Source: Caldilineales bacterium
GTDB taxonomy: Bacteria; Chloroflexota; Anaerolineae; J102
NCBI GenBank assembly: GCA_019695115.1
Contig: JAIBAP010000013.1
Span: 1 to 36,178 of the forward strand
Length of the DNA stretch: 36,178 nt
Direction of reading: 5' to 3'
Below, piece by piece: positions 1-8,476 of this stretch. Both the position numbers and the translations under genes were made by a program. Every line of letters begins with the position of its first letter. Within the stretch, counting starts at the first letter, position 1. The notes beneath the pieces were generated by a model. The model ran no database searches, had not been told where the DNA came from, and saw only the letters and a list, made by a program, of their open reading frames with translations.

Positions 1-1855
1 GCGCCGGCAGGTATTCGTTGAGGAAGATGCCTTGCGGTGGCGGCGGCGGGGTGGGGGTGGCGGTGGGCGGGGCCGGGTTGAGTTGGCCAGGGCTTTGGGG
101 CAGGTCGGTGCGCCAGCCGCCGACGCCATCCGGGTAGCGCGACCAGGGGATGCCGCTGCCAGGGTTGGTGGCATAGCTGTGGCTGTCGCGCAGGTCGCCA
201 TCGGGCGCGAACAGGCGGGCCGTGTCGCCGTCGTTGTTGAGGCCGAAGCTGCGTTGGACGAGAAAGACGCCGTTGGCGGCGATGACCGCACCGGCGGGCA
301 GGGTGTAGGGGCTGCTCCCGCCCTCGCTGTCGTCGATCTGCCAGCCGCTGAGATCGACGGCGAAGCCGTTGCTGTTGAATAGCTCGACGTACTCCTCGCT
401 TCCAACCGGCGGCGCCGGCAGGTATTCGTTCAGGTAGACGCCGTCAGGGATGGCTGTGGCGGTTGGTGTCGCGGTGGCGGTGGGGGTGCCGGTGGGGCTT
501 GGGCTGGGGGTAGGGGTAGGCGTCCCGGTAGGCGTCGCTGTCGGGGTGTCGGTGGGGCTGGGGCCGATGGTGGCAGTGGGTGTTACGGTGGGGGTGGGTG
601 TTTCGGATGGGGTTGGGGTGCTGGTTGGCGTGGGGGTGCTGGTGGGGAGGAGGTTGGGGCCGCCGGGGCTGGGGGGAAGGTCAGTGCGCCAATCGCCGAC
701 GCCATCGGGGTAGCGTGATGTGGAGATATCCTTACCGGGATCGCTAGAATAAGCGAGACTATTCGCCACTGAGCCATCGGGCCAGAGTAGGCGTGCAGTG
801 TCACCAGGATCGTTCAGGGCAAAGCTGCGAATCTTGACGATGTACTCGCCAGGGGCAATGACCGTATTGGGATCGAACGTGAACCCACCGCCCGCGACAG
901 AATCATCGAGCTTCCAGCCGCCAATATCGACGCTGGCCGCGCCCTTGTTGTAGATCTCGATGTACTCGTCGCTGGTGGACACGCTGCCATCGCCGTTCCA
1001 GTCACTATCTGGATGCACCATAACCTCGTTGAGGACGACATCTTCGCTGAAGGGCGTAGCAGTAGGGGTAGGGCTTGGGGTGAGGGTTGACGTCAGCGTT
1101 GGTGTGTCGCTGGGGCCAGTCGTGGCGGTGGGGGTGGCAGTTGCACCGGGCGGGGTCGGCGTCGCCGTCGGCAGGGTGGTGGGTGTGGGGGTGTCGGTGC
1201 TTGGGGGTGGGGCGGAGGTGGCCGTGGGGGTGTCGGTGGGGGCCGCGTTTGCGCAGTCGGCCGCGTGAGCGCCCAGGCCATCGAAGCTGTCCTGGGCGTA
1301 GCCATCCCATTCGGCCGCCGGATCGAACGGGTCACTGCCGTTGGCATCGCCGTTGCTCACGGCTGCTTTTCGTCGCAGGGTGTTGTCGGCGGTGCTTGTC
1401 AGCCCCGATCCCCATTCCGTCCCCGGATCAACGCCAATTTGGCCGATCACATCGACAACAGAAGCTCCGTGTTTCAGCACGATGGCGTCGTCACCGTTGA
1501 ACCAGCTGGCTGAGCTCGTTTGGTCAGCCTGAGCAAGAATGGCCGCGGAAGCGCTACTCTGAGCGACTACATACACATCCTTGTCGGCAGTGACGCCCGT
1601 CAGTCCGATGGTCAGGCCGGCGGAGGAGTTGCCATTGAAGTACATCTCGATCGCGTAACCCTCTGCCGCCAAATCGATACTGCTCCCCGTCCCGTTGAAA
1701 ATCTCGACCGCCTTGTTGTTGCTCGACCCCTCGACATACTCCGAAAAGAACAGCCCGCCACAACTGGCTGGCGCGGCCCATTTGGCAGGCGGTTGGCCCC
1801 CCAAGAGGCCGACCATACCGGTCAAGACCACTCCTATCAACATGAGTCGCTTCAC
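1..1855 (-). CDS. Secreted multi-domain lamin-tail protein (3' end outside window)
   Basis: The minus strand is open without a stop from a GTG at 1855 to the window edge (about 618 codons seen). The start is chosen because GGAGGTG lies 5 nt upstream; ATG at 1843 is the alternative. The protein opens with a signal peptide ([13 protein letters not shown]...), then a lamin-tail-like domain (about 36-200, beginning [21 protein letters not shown]). Two further LTD repeats follow ([16 protein letters not shown]... and [20 protein letters not shown]...), and a fourth begins at the edge (FLNEYLPA). Each has the G-W-x-(L/I)-D-D and GDTARL signatures. Thr/Pro-rich linkers separate them. It is probably secreted or surface-exposed; LTDs are thought to serve binding or anchoring. 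No catalytic domain is visible, but the C terminus is missing. Confidence 0.85.
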   Translation of the reverse strand, partial: MKRLMLIGVVLTGMVGLLGGQPPAKWAAPASCGGLFFSEYVEGSSNNKAVEIFNGTGSSIDLAAEGYAIEMYFNGNSSAGLTIGLTGVTADKDVYVVAQSSASAAILAQADQTSSASWFNGDDAIVLKHGASVVDVIGQIGVDPGTEWGSGLTSTADNTLRRKAAVSNGDANGSDPFDPAAEWDGYAQDSFDGLGAHAADCANAAPTDTPTATSAPPPSTDTPTPTTLPTATPTPPGATATPTATTGPSDTPTLTSTLTPSPTPTATPFSEDVVLNEVMVHPDSDWNGDGSVSTSDEYIEIYNKGAASVDIGGWKLDDSVAGGGFTFDPNTVIAPGEYIVKIRSFALNDPGDTARLLWPDGSVANSLAYSSDPGKDISTSRYPDGVGDWRTDLPPSPGGPNLLPTSTPTPTSTPTPSETPTPTVTPTATIGPSPTDTPTATPTGTPTPTPSPSPTGTPTATATPTATAIPDGVYLNEYLPAPPVGSEEYVELFNSNGFAVDLSGWQIDDSEGGSSPYTLPAGAVIAANGVFLVQRSFGLNNDGDTARLFAPDGDLRDSHSYATNPGSGIPWSRYPDGVGGWRTDLPQSPGQLNPAPPTATPTPPPPPQGIFLNEYLPA

Positions 1856-2065
1856 CCGAACACCTCCGCGGGGGGCAGAGTCGAACGGAACCGGTGGCTA
1901 AGCGATGAGCGAACGGATTGTATCAGGCCGAGAGGCGTCGTTCCCGTGGGTTGTCTGTTGCTTGAACCCAACTAATGCGCCAATTGTGCGATCATAGCAC
2001 TACGATTGGATGCCGTCAAGATCGAGGATGCGGCCGTGCGGCCTGCGGCTGAACACAACCGCTGA

Positions 2066-2094
2066 TTGACAGCCCCCCTGTGCGATGATAGGAT
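2066..2094 (+). promoter_or_regulatory. Sigma70-type promoter TTGACA-N17-TAGGAT
   Basis: A perfect -35 box TTGACA (2066-2071) is followed after 17 nt by TAGGAT (2089-2094). It points toward the 24-codon ORF at 2126 and the methylase-like fragment. Seen by eye only. Confidence 0.5.
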
Positions 2095-2125
2095 GAAGTC
2101 ATCGACCCGGCGCCCAAGGGAGGGG

Positions 2126-2200
2126 ATGAAGAAGCTGACACTTCGCCCCAACACACCTCACCTCAAGTATGGTCAGTTCCGCTATAGCCAGCAATCTTAA
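2126..2200 (+). CDS. Possible 24-aa leader or truncated gene start
   Basis: ATG at 2126 follows GGGAGGGG, 32 nt after the -10 box at 2089. It encodes MKKLTLRPNTPHLKYGQFRY and four more residues before TAA. The second half of the ORF lies in sequence related to the region upstream of the intact methylase, so this may be the 5' end of a gene cut off by recombination. No family recognised. Confidence 0.25.
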   Translation: MKKLTLRPNTPHLKYGQFRYSQQS

Positions 2201-2325
2201 TCCTTGCCGCAGCCATCCAACTCCTAACCATGCCCACCCTCCCCCGCAACACCCTCTTCTACGGCGACAACCTGCCCATCTTGCGCGAGTGGATCGAGGC
2301 GGAAAGCGTCGATCTGGTCTATCTC
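2189..2325 (+). pseudogene. Partial copy of the methylase 5' end (copy A)
   Basis: These 137 bp align without gaps to 4074-4210: the upstream leader, the start codon and the first 32 codons of the methylase gene ([20 protein letters not shown]...). Homology stops just before the catalytic DPPF codons, where a reversed hicA tail begins. It cannot encode a working enzyme. Confidence 0.8.
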
Positions 2326-2394
2326 AGCCTTCACCCGCCGAAGAGTGACGCCAGCAACTCGTCCCGTTCCATCCCCAGGTGCTCGGCTACATCC
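2326..2394 (-). pseudogene. hicA 3'-end remnant (copy A)
   Basis: Read on the minus strand this encodes DVAEHLGMERDELLASLFGG-stop, the C-terminal tail of a HicA-type toxin. It is nearly identical to 3713-3782. It joins the methylase fragment tail-to-tail, as in copy B, so both patches descend from one recombination junction. Confidence 0.65.
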
Positions 2395-2414
2395 TCCTCG
2401 ATAAGTGTTCACCT

Positions 2415-2545
2415 TGTGTGTCATTGCGAGGGGGTACAGCCGTCCTGAACGCAGTGAAACAAGCGATCTCTGACTTCCAATGCGATTTGGAGATTGCCTA
2501 CTTTGCTTTGCTCAGCACCCTACGGCCCCGCCATGACAGACGCCC
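2415..2545. repeat. REP-like imperfect inverted repeat
   Basis: The segment opens with GTGTCATTGCGAGG and ends near CCCGCCATGACAG. Internal GCGATCTCTGACTTCC and GGAGATTGCCTACTTTG are roughly complementary. This matches the style of extragenic palindromic elements that scatter through genomes. The boundaries are approximate. Confidence 0.35.
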
Positions 2546-2651
2546 CGAAAACGACCTGCACCCCCCGAACAAACGGGGATTGACGGCCAACCGACCAGGT
2601 AGTAGGATCGGAAGCAACTGCTGCGTTCACCCTTGATTTGTAGGAGTAGTT

Positions 2652-3005
2652 ATGTCAGTCGATACAGCATTAGGCGCCGTAGTTGCGCTAGAGCGTCTAT
2701 ACGCTTCCGGCTTTCGGGATTCGGTCACAGATGCCGTCCTGCGAAAGACCCTTGCCAGCCAGATCAGTCGAGAACAGACGCTACTGCGCCAGCTTGAACG
2801 CGATTTGAGCGAGTTCGAAAACCAATATGGTATGAGTTCGGAGGTCTTCTTCGATCTCTGGGAGGCTGGGGAACTCGATGATACGGCCGATCTCATGGAA
2901 TGGAATGGTCTCTATCGGATGACAGAACGATCGAGGGAACGACTTCGGCTTATGACCGTCGAAAGGACCGCAAACAAGCCAAACTCACAAGAGCGTCGAA
3001 CATGA
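2652..3005 (+). CDS. Coiled-coil-like 117-aa protein, first gene of a TA-like operon
   Basis: It starts at ATG 2652 after TAGGAG. The protein is charged and mostly helical, with a heptad-like middle (SREQTLLRQLERDLSEFENQYG) and an acidic stretch (WEAGELDDTADLMEW). No domain can be named securely. The stop overlaps the next ATG by 4 nt (ATGA, 3002-3005), so it is probably co-translated with the nucleotidyltransferase and HEPN genes. By context it may be a further antitoxin or adaptor of that module; this is inference. Confidence 0.65.
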   Translation: MSVDTALGAVVALERLYASGFRDSVTDAVLRKTLASQISREQTLLRQLERDLSEFENQYGMSSEVFFDLWEAGELDDTADLMEWNGLYRMTERSRERLRLMTVERTANKPNSQERRT

Positions 3006-3274
3006 CCATACAGCCCCAGCAGATCGAGAAGGCGATTGCACTCGCCAAGGATTTCGGAGCGACGCGCTTAGTCCTGTTTGGCAGCGCCCTTGTCGATCTA
3101 GCACAAGCACATGATCTTGATCTGGCCTGCGATGGTGTAGATGGTTGGGAATTGTACGAGCTGGGGGCGCGCATCGAAGAGGAATTGAATACGCCCCTCG
3201 ACCTGGTGCCCCTCAGCCCTCCAACCCGATTCTCGCGCTACATCGAGCGCACGGGAAAGGTGTTGCTGGGATGA
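3002..3274 (+). CDS. MNT-type nucleotidyltransferase (antitoxin of MNT/HEPN pair)
   Basis: This 90-aa minimal nucleotidyltransferase starts at ATG 3002. The Pol-beta signature is visible: FGS at residues 26-28 and D38-L-D40. In MNT/HEPN systems such proteins neutralise the HEPN RNase, in some cases by transferring AMP to it. It overlaps the upstream stop and the downstream HEPN start by 4 nt each (ATGA at 3002 and at 3271). The loop between GS and DxD lacks the usual ARG, which is a mild departure from the family. Confidence 0.8.
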   Translation: MTIQPQQIEKAIALAKDFGATRLVLFGSALVDLAQAHDLDLACDGVDGWELYELGARIEEELNTPLDLVPLSPPTRFSRYIERTGKVLLG

Positions 3275-3603
3275 ACGCAGGGGAGTTACGCGAGCAAATT
3301 GGCATCGAGCTTGAGGCGCTCGATCTCATCGTCGATGAGCTGCTGAGTTTGCAGCAGGATGTGACTGGGAGAAAAGTCTCTGTGCGTGAGAAGACAGCTG
3401 CCGCAGCTTTTCTGGCGCAATTCTACACAGGTATAGAGAACATTCTTAAGCGTATCAGCCAGTTTCAAGGCGTATCTTTGCCCACTGGCGACGCCTGGCA
3501 CATTGAGCTTTTCAAACGTTTTTGCGCGCCATCACACCCTGATCTTCCCGTGCTATTCGATCCCGCATTAGCATCTGCCTATCTCCAGGTAATCGATCTC
3601 TGA
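3271..3603 (+). CDS. HEPN-domain (HepT-like) toxin, apparently truncated
   Basis: These 110 aa resemble the N-terminal two thirds of HepT-like HEPN toxins (ELREQIGIELEALDLIVDEL, then EKTAAAAFLAQFYTGIENIL). Family members go on past the YL position into a segment such as FRHFFRHAY holding the catalytic R-x4-6-H. Here the frame ends YLQVIDL-stop, about 30 nt before the second methylase fragment. A chance RFCAPSH fits R-x5-H but lies too early. It is probably an inactive toxin cut by recombination, with its MNT partner intact. Confidence 0.7.
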   Translation: MNAGELREQIGIELEALDLIVDELLSLQQDVTGRKVSVREKTAAAAFLAQFYTGIENILKRISQFQGVSLPTGDAWHIELFKRFCAPSHPDLPVLFDPALASAYLQVIDL

Positions 3604-3631
3604 TTGCTGCCTCGCCTGGTGCCCGCTCTCG

Positions 3632-3704
3632 CGCAACACCCTTTTCTATGGCGACAACCTGCCCATCCTGCGCGAGTGGATCGAGGCGGAAAGCGTCGAT
3701 CTGG
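3632..3704 (+). pseudogene. Partial copy of the methylase 5' end (copy B)
   Basis: These 73 bp match codons 6-30 of the methylase gene ([20 protein letters not shown]...). The start codon is absent, and the copy follows about 28 nt after the HEPN stop. Like copy A it carries the variant IEAES (the intact gene has IDSES) and runs into a reversed hicA tail, so A and B are closer to each other than to the intact gene. Confidence 0.75.
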
Positions 3705-3717
3705 CCCAACTTAGCCT

Positions 3718-3852
3718 TCACCCGCTGAAGAGTGACGCCAGCAATTCGTCCCGTTCCATCCCCAGGTGCTCGGCTACATCCCTAAGAAGGGCGTTCAGCG
3801 TGCCCGCACGCAAAGGTCGATGATGGGGGATGGTGATGTGATGTTCGGTCGC
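3718..3852 (-). pseudogene. hicA: hicA toxin remnant, 5' part deleted
   Basis: The frame encodes ATEHHITIPHHRPLRAGTLN and on to DELLASLFSG-stop, the C-terminal half of a HicA mRNA interferase. The N-terminal half, including the start and the catalytic Gly-x-His region, is missing. Upstream the sequence becomes hicB in another frame, so one deletion removed the hicB end and the hicA start together. Confidence 0.75.
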
Positions 3853-4007
3853 TCCCTTTCCTCGAAATGACAGCGCACGGCATCCTGCACCATCAGCTTC
3901 AGTTCGCCCCACGTGTCAGCCTCGGTGAAGATCGAGTGACCGAGGGCGCGGGCGACATAGCCCCCCTCGGGCGCCGCCTCGACGAGAAAGATGATTTCGT
4001 TTGACAT
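3795..4007 (-). CDS. hicB: HicB-family antitoxin, C-terminally altered
   Basis: It starts at ATG 4007 after AGAGGA. The 70-aa product begins MSNEIIFLVEAAPEGGYVAR, the partial RNase-H-like fold of HicB antitoxins, with the family hallmark DAVRCHFEE. After ERERPN the frame enters the hicA remnant and ends with about 15 unrelated residues (ITSPSPIIDLCVRAR). Full HicB relatives continue with a segment like RLHFVRDEV. The fold may survive, but no toxin is left to neutralise. Confidence 0.7.
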   Translation of the reverse strand: MSNEIIFLVEAAPEGGYVARALGHSIFTEADTWGELKLMVQDAVRCHFEERERPNITSPSPIIDLCVRAR

Positions 4008-4114
4008 GGCATCCTCTACAGGTTGAGATCGAACGACATAACTCGCTCCAAGTATAGCCAGTTCTTCTGCGTCCAGCAATCTTAATCCTTGCCGCAGCCA
4101 TCCAACTCCTAACC

Positions 4115-5851
4115 ATGCCCACCCTCACCCGCAACACCCTCTTCTACGGCGACAACCTGCCCATCCTGCGCGAGTGGATCGACAGCGAAAGCGTCGATCT
4201 GGTCTATCTCGACCCGCCTTTCAATTCCAGCCGCAGCTACAACGTGCTCTTTCGCGACGAGCGCGGCAAAGAGACCGAGGCCCAGATCACGGCCTTCGAG
4301 GACACCTGGCACTGGAATGAGTCGGCCGAGCACACTTACCACGAGCTGGTGACGATGGGCGACGCCCGCGTGGCGGCGATGATCGGGGCGCTGCGCCAGT
4401 TCATCGGCCCCAACCAGATGATGGCCTATCTGGTGATGATGGCGGCGCGGCTGGTGGAACTGCACCGGGTGCTGAAACCCACCGGCAGCCTCTATTTGCA
4501 CTGCGACCCGACGGCGAGTCACTATCTGAAGATCTTGTTGGATACAATCTTCGGCACACAAAACTTCCGATCTGAAATCGTCTGGAAACGGAGCAGCGCT
4601 CATAGTGACACCAGACAGGGAAGAAAACTGCATGGACGTATTCATGATGTCGTATTCCTCTACACGCGGACTGGCGAGTGGAAATGGAATCCAGTTTTTA
4701 CAGCATATAGCAAGGAATACGTAGATGAGTTCTACCGCTACATCGAGCCAGAAACCGGGCGCCGATTTCGAGTGGATAATTCTACCGCTGCAAAGCCTGG
4801 CGGGGATACATCCTATGAATGGCGCGTGAAGAGGCTATTGGGAGATAACCAGGATTGGCAAGCTGATATTGATGAGGAATTCAAAGATCCCAAGCCAGGA
4901 TGGGAATACGCAGGCGTTCCCCCCTACAAAGGTAGGTATTGGGCGTACTCAAAAGCGAATATGCTTGACTTCGCCCGTACAGGCCGCCTTTACCATACCA
5001 GATCGGGTGTACCGTGCTATAAGCGATACCTCGACGAGATGCCTGGGATACCTCTACAGGATCTATGGGAAGATATTCCACCAGCATTGGGAAATCAGGA
5101 CCTCGGCTACCCCACCCAAAAACCCATCGCCCTCCTCGAACGCATCCTCCAGGCCAGCAGCAACGAAGGCGATGTGGTGCTCGACCCCTTCTGCGGCTGC
5201 GGCACCACCATCGCCGCCGCCCAGCGCCTGGGCCGGCGCTGGATCGGCATCGACATCACCCATCTCTCCATCGCCCTGATGAAATACCGGCTCAAAGACA
5301 TGTTCGATCTGGTGGAGAAGCGGGACTATGACGTGCGGGGCGAACCGGTCGATCTACCCTCGGCCCAGCAACTCGCGCACGACGACCGCTATCAATTCCA
5401 ATGGTGGGCGCTGTCGTTGGTGCAGGCGCAACCCATCGGCGGCGATGGCAAACAGGGCAAGAAAGGCAGCGACAAGGGCATCGACGGCGTCATCCACTTC
5501 ATCGACGACAAGACCGGCAAGCCCAAGCAGGCGATCATCCAGGTCAAGAGCGGCAAGGTCAAGAGCGGCGACATCCGCGACCTGCGCGGGGTGATCGAGA
5601 AGGAAAACGCCGCCCTCGGTCTCTTCCTCACCCTCGAAAGCCCCAGCAAAGACATGCTGGCCGAGGCCGCCGCAGCCGGGTTCTACCACTCGCCTCTCTG
5701 GGGCCAGGACTACCCCCGCCTGCAAATCCTCACCATCACCGACCTGCTCCACGGCGCCGCACCCAGGATGCCTGCCAGCAATATCACCTTCAAGCAGGCG
5801 CAGAAGGCGAAGAGCGAGGAGGCGGCGCAGTTGGGGCTGTTTCCGGGGTAG
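4115..5851 (+). CDS. Beta-type DNA methyltransferase fused to a PD-(D/E)xK nuclease-like domain
   Basis: This 578-aa protein has catalytic motif IV DPPF at residues 33-36, ahead of the SAM-binding motif [10 protein letters not shown] at 357-365: the beta order of N4-cytosine/N6-adenine methyltransferases. The 90-350 stretch between them should hold target recognition. Residues 440-510 look like an Mrr-type nuclease fold: D457 in GIDG, then Q476-V-K478 in IIQVKSG, a D-(Q)xK active-site pattern. It may therefore both modify and cut DNA. No separate restriction subunit or specificity gene is adjacent. The C terminus ends QLGLFPG. Bases 4560-5090 are less GC-rich than the flanks, suggesting exchange of the recognition part. 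Confidence 0.85.
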   Translation: MPTLTRNTLFYGDNLPILREWIDSESVDLVYLDPPFNSSRSYNVLFRDERGKETEAQITAFEDTWHWNESAEHTYHELVTMGDARVAAMIGALRQFIGPNQMMAYLVMMAARLVELHRVLKPTGSLYLHCDPTASHYLKILLDTIFGTQNFRSEIVWKRSSAHSDTRQGRKLHGRIHDVVFLYTRTGEWKWNPVFTAYSKEYVDEFYRYIEPETGRRFRVDNSTAAKPGGDTSYEWRVKRLLGDNQDWQADIDEEFKDPKPGWEYAGVPPYKGRYWAYSKANMLDFARTGRLYHTRSGVPCYKRYLDEMPGIPLQDLWEDIPPALGNQDLGYPTQKPIALLERILQASSNEGDVVLDPFCGCGTTIAAAQRLGRRWIGIDITHLSIALMKYRLKDMFDLVEKRDYDVRGEPVDLPSAQQLAHDDRYQFQWWALSLVQAQPIGGDGKQGKKGSDKGIDGVIHFIDDKTGKPKQAIIQVKSGKVKSGDIRDLRGVIEKENAALGLFLTLESPSKDMLAEAAAAGFYHSPLWGQDYPRLQILTITDLLHGAAPRMPASNITFKQAQKAKSEEAAQLGLFPG

Positions 5852-6124
5852 TGCAGCGCCTGTTTTCTGACCTTCCCAAGCCTGGGGCAGGGAATGGGGA
5901 AAAACATCAACAGTGGCTGCCCGCCAGACAAGAGGCCGGTCGCAGCGAGTTTCGGCGAAAACGAAAGCGATCGAATTGCCCGCCACCCCCAAGCCCACAA
6001 GGAACCCGTAATAGTTTGCGTCAGCCCGATTACAGACCTTTCCCGCCCACTTGACGAAAAATGGCTGCCACGGCGCCATCATCACCCCCGGCGCCGCCGC
6101 CACACACACGCAGGGAGATCCACG

Positions 6125-6796
6125 ATGACAACCGCCGCCGACACCCCGCGCTGGGAAGACACCCTGCGCAAGATCACCGTCCTCATCGGCCGCCTGGGCC
6201 TGGCCTACCTCTTCTTCACCCAACTCTTCTGGAAACTGCCGCCCAGCTTCGGCTGCACCAACGACTTCGCCTTCCCCACCGCCGCCGCCGCCCCCAACTA
6301 CTGGCAGGCCAACGGCAGCGGCGGCCTCTGCTACTGGATGGGTCTGGAAAGCGTCTTTGCGCCGCAGAACCGCCAGGTGCTGGTGTCCGACATGCGCCTG
6401 GCCGGGCTGCCCAAACTCGGCCTCAACATCGCCCCCCTGGCCCAGCTCAACGCCCTCGTCATCGACAACGTCTTCAAACCGGGCATCGCTTTCTGGGGCT
6501 GGCTGTTGTGGCTGACCGAATTCTGGGCCTTCATCTCCTTACTGCTCGGCTTTCTCACCCGCCTGGGCGCGCTGGCCGCCCTCGGCGTCTCTTTCCAACT
6601 CTTCATCGGCCTGGCCAACATCCCCCGGCCCTACGAATGGGAATGGAGCTACGGCGGCATGATCCTGCTCTCGCTCCTCATGCTCGGCCTGGGCGTGGGC
6701 CGCTGGGTAGGGATGGATGCTGTGCTGCGGCGGAGGATCGCGGCGCGGCCGGCCCCGCGCCGCCTCCTCGCCCGCCTGCTGCTGGCCCTTTCATGA
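6125..6796 (+). CDS. DoxX/DoxD-like membrane protein
   Basis: ATG 6125 follows GGGAG; an in-frame extension from 5894 is rejected because it has no ribosome site and reads as non-protein. The 223-aa product has several hydrophobic helices (around LIGRLGLAYLFFTQLFW, FWGWLLWLTEFWAFISLLLG and MILLSLLMLGLGVG) and resembles the DoxX / TQO small-subunit DoxD family of quinone-linked membrane proteins. Its exact role is unknown. The stop overlaps the next start by 4 nt (ATGA, 6793-6796), so it is the first gene of the cluster. Confidence 0.65.
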   Translation: MTTAADTPRWEDTLRKITVLIGRLGLAYLFFTQLFWKLPPSFGCTNDFAFPTAAAAPNYWQANGSGGLCYWMGLESVFAPQNRQVLVSDMRLAGLPKLGLNIAPLAQLNALVIDNVFKPGIAFWGWLLWLTEFWAFISLLLGFLTRLGALAALGVSFQLFIGLANIPRPYEWEWSYGGMILLSLLMLGLGVGRWVGMDAVLRRRIAARPAPRRLLARLLLALS

Positions 6797-7482
6797 CGCC
6801 CGCCCCGCGCCGCTTCCTGGGCGTGGTGGCCAAGCGCCCCGCCAACGGCCACACCAAAACCCGCCTCAGCCCGCCCCTGGATGGCGAAACCGCCGCCCAT
6901 CTCTACGAAGGCTTCCTGGCCGACACGCTCGCACTCATCCGCCAGACGCCCGGCGTCGAGCGCGCCATCGCCTTCCTGCCCGATGGCGCCGAACCCTACT
7001 TCCGCCGCCTCGCACCCGACTTCAACCTCACGCTACAACAAGGCGACGACCTGGGCGCCCGGCTGGACAACCTCCTGGCGGCGGCGCTGGCTGCCGGCGC
7101 GGGGCAGGCGGTGGTGATGGACAGCGACAGCCCCACCCTGCCCATCGGTTATCTCGCCGATGCCTTTGCCCGCCTCGACGCCGGCGCCGACGTCGTCCTC
7201 GGCCCCACCGAAGACGGCGGCTACTACCTCATCGGCCTCGCCCGGCCTCAGCCCCGGCTCCTGCGCGAGATCCCCATGAGCACCCCCACCGTCCTGCAAG
7301 ACACCCTCGCCCTGGCCCACACCCTCGGCCTCAAAACCGCCCTCCTCCCCCCCTGGTACGACATCGACACCGCCGCCGACCTCCTCCGCCTGCAAAACCA
7401 CCTGGCCGTCCTATCCGACGACATCGCCCCTCACACCCGCCGCCGCCTGGCCGCCCTATCGGCCACGAAACGCGCAGCCTAA
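6793..7482 (+). CDS. DUF2064 / TIGR04282-type glycosyltransferase
   Basis: This 229-aa nucleotidyl/glycosyltransferase-fold protein begins FLGVVAKRPANGHTKTRLSP, the characteristic N terminus of the DUF2064 family; databases label it an rSAM/selenodomain-associated or arsenosugar-type transferase. Metal/nucleotide motifs VVMDSDSPTLP and GPTEDGGYYLIGL are intact, and it ends near PPWYDIDTAADL as usual. Start ATG 6793 overlaps the upstream stop. The neighbouring GT2 is a common partner. The substrate is not known from sequence. Confidence 0.8.
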   Translation: MTPAPRRFLGVVAKRPANGHTKTRLSPPLDGETAAHLYEGFLADTLALIRQTPGVERAIAFLPDGAEPYFRRLAPDFNLTLQQGDDLGARLDNLLAAALAAGAGQAVVMDSDSPTLPIGYLADAFARLDAGADVVLGPTEDGGYYLIGLARPQPRLLREIPMSTPTVLQDTLALAHTLGLKTALLPPWYDIDTAADLLRLQNHLAVLSDDIAPHTRRRLAALSATKRAA

Positions 7483-7677
7483 CCCACCACCCACCACGCA
7501 ACACGCACCACCCACCACCCACCACCCACCACCCACCACGCACCACCCACCACGCACCACCCACCACGCACCACCCACCACGCAACACGCACCACCCACC
7601 ACCCACCACGCAACACGCACCACGCACCACCCACCACGCACCACGCACCACCCACCACGCACCACGGAACACGCCCC
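7482..7677 (+). repeat. Perfect-register array of 28 heptamers (ACSCAMC)
   Basis: From the last base of the upstream stop codon to 3 nt before the next ATG, the sequence splits into 28 consecutive 7-mers with no slippage. Almost all are ACCCACC, ACGCACC or ACGCAAC; the last two are ACGGAAC and ACGCCCC. It fills the whole spacer and leaves no Shine-Dalgarno for the GT2 gene at 7681. Confidence 0.9.
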
Positions 7678-7680
7678 CCC

Positions 7681-8355
7681 ATGCCCACCACCCTCATCAT
7701 CCCCGCCCTCAACGAAGCCGACTGCCTGGGCCCCCTGCTGGCCGAACTGCCCGCCGGCGTGGTGGATGAAATCATCGTCGTCGACAACGGCTCGACCGAC
7801 GACACCGGCGACGCCGCCCGGCGCGCCGGCGCCAGCGTGGTGAGCGAACCCCGCCGCGGCTACGGCTTTGCATGCGCCGCCGGCGCCGCCGCCGCCAGCG
7901 GCGACATCCTGGCCTTCATGGATGGCGATGGCAGCTTCGCCCCTGCCGAACTGCCCTCCCTGCTCGCGCCCATCCGCTCGCGCCAGGCCGACCTGGTGCT
8001 GGGCACACGGATGGCCGGCAGCATGACCCCCGCCGCCATGCCCCCCCACCAGCGTTTCGGCAACCGGCTGACGGCGCGGCTCCTGCACCTGCTCTACGGC
8101 CTCCACCTCACCGACCTGGGGCCGTACCGGGCCATCCGCCGCGACCTGCTGCTGGCGCTGGACATGGAGGAGCGCACCTACGGCTGGCCGGTGGAGATGA
8201 TGGTCAAATCGGCCCGCCGCCAGGCCCGCATCATCGAGACGCCCGTCAGCTACCGCCCGCGCCTGGCCGGACATTCGAAAGTGGGCGGCACCGTCAAAGG
8301 GTCGGCGCTGGCAACCTACCGCATCCTGGCCACCGTCTTCCGCCATGCCTTCTGA
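7681..8355 (+). CDS. Family 2 glycosyltransferase (polyprenyl-phosphate type)
   Basis: This 224-aa GT-A enzyme has the N-terminal motif LIIPALNEAD, nucleotide-binding VVDNGSTDDT, the DGDG metal site (FMDGDGSFAP), and the C-terminal RTYGWPVEMMVKSAR / YRPRLAGHSKVGGT pattern of dolichyl- or undecaprenyl-phosphate sugar transferases. It has no membrane segments, so it probably acts at the inner leaflet. A product such as a polyprenyl-P-sugar could feed the GT-C enzyme at 11695; this is inference. The start codon follows a heptamer array directly and has no SD. Confidence 0.85.
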   Translation: MPTTLIIPALNEADCLGPLLAELPAGVVDEIIVVDNGSTDDTGDAARRAGASVVSEPRRGYGFACAAGAAAASGDILAFMDGDGSFAPAELPSLLAPIRSRQADLVLGTRMAGSMTPAAMPPHQRFGNRLTARLLHLLYGLHLTDLGPYRAIRRDLLLALDMEERTYGWPVEMMVKSARRQARIIETPVSYRPRLAGHSKVGGTVKGSALATYRILATVFRHAF

Positions 8356-8365
8356 GATGGGAGGG

Positions 8366-8458
8366 GTGGCAGGTGGCAGGCCGCAAGTGGCAGAGCCTGT
8401 CCTGAGTGAAACGAAGGATGGCAGGTGGCAAGTGAGGCGTGAAACGTGAAACGTGAGA
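8366..8458 (+). repeat. Degenerate heptamer-period repeat (GTGGCAG / CGTGAAA)
   Basis: After the GT2 stop comes GTGGCAG, GTGGCAG, GCCGCAA, GTGGCAG, then less regular 7-mers including CCTGAGT, GAAACGA and AGGATGG, then CGTGAAA twice and CGTGAGA. The phase slips once near 8421. The inner phrase also recurs inverted near 22080-22125. Confidence 0.65.
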
Positions 8459-8476
8459 TCCCTTCGCCCTTGCCTC

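Larger units (their letters stand above)
1856..2651. other. Gene-poor patch between the lamin-tail gene and the TA-like operon
   Basis: This stretch of about 800 bp has no full-length gene. In order it holds the leader of the lamin-tail gene, a sigma70-type promoter (2066-2094), a 24-codon ORF (2126-2200), a partial copy of the methylase 5' end (2189-2325), a hicA tail in reverse (2326-2394), and a REP-like inverted repeat region (about 2415-2545). Longer open frames here lack any recognisable protein and look like chance. Confidence 0.6.

Noticed and set aside
450-1268. Val/Gly-rich plus-strand ORFs
   Set aside because: They are antisense to the TPTPT linkers of the lamin-tail protein.
3271-3603. 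R-x5-H (RFCAPSH) as the HEPN active site
   Set aside because: It lies before the helix where family members carry the motif; probably coincidence.
7482-7677. Possible CRISPR array
   Set aside because: The repeats are 7 nt and contiguous, with no spacers and no cas genes nearby.
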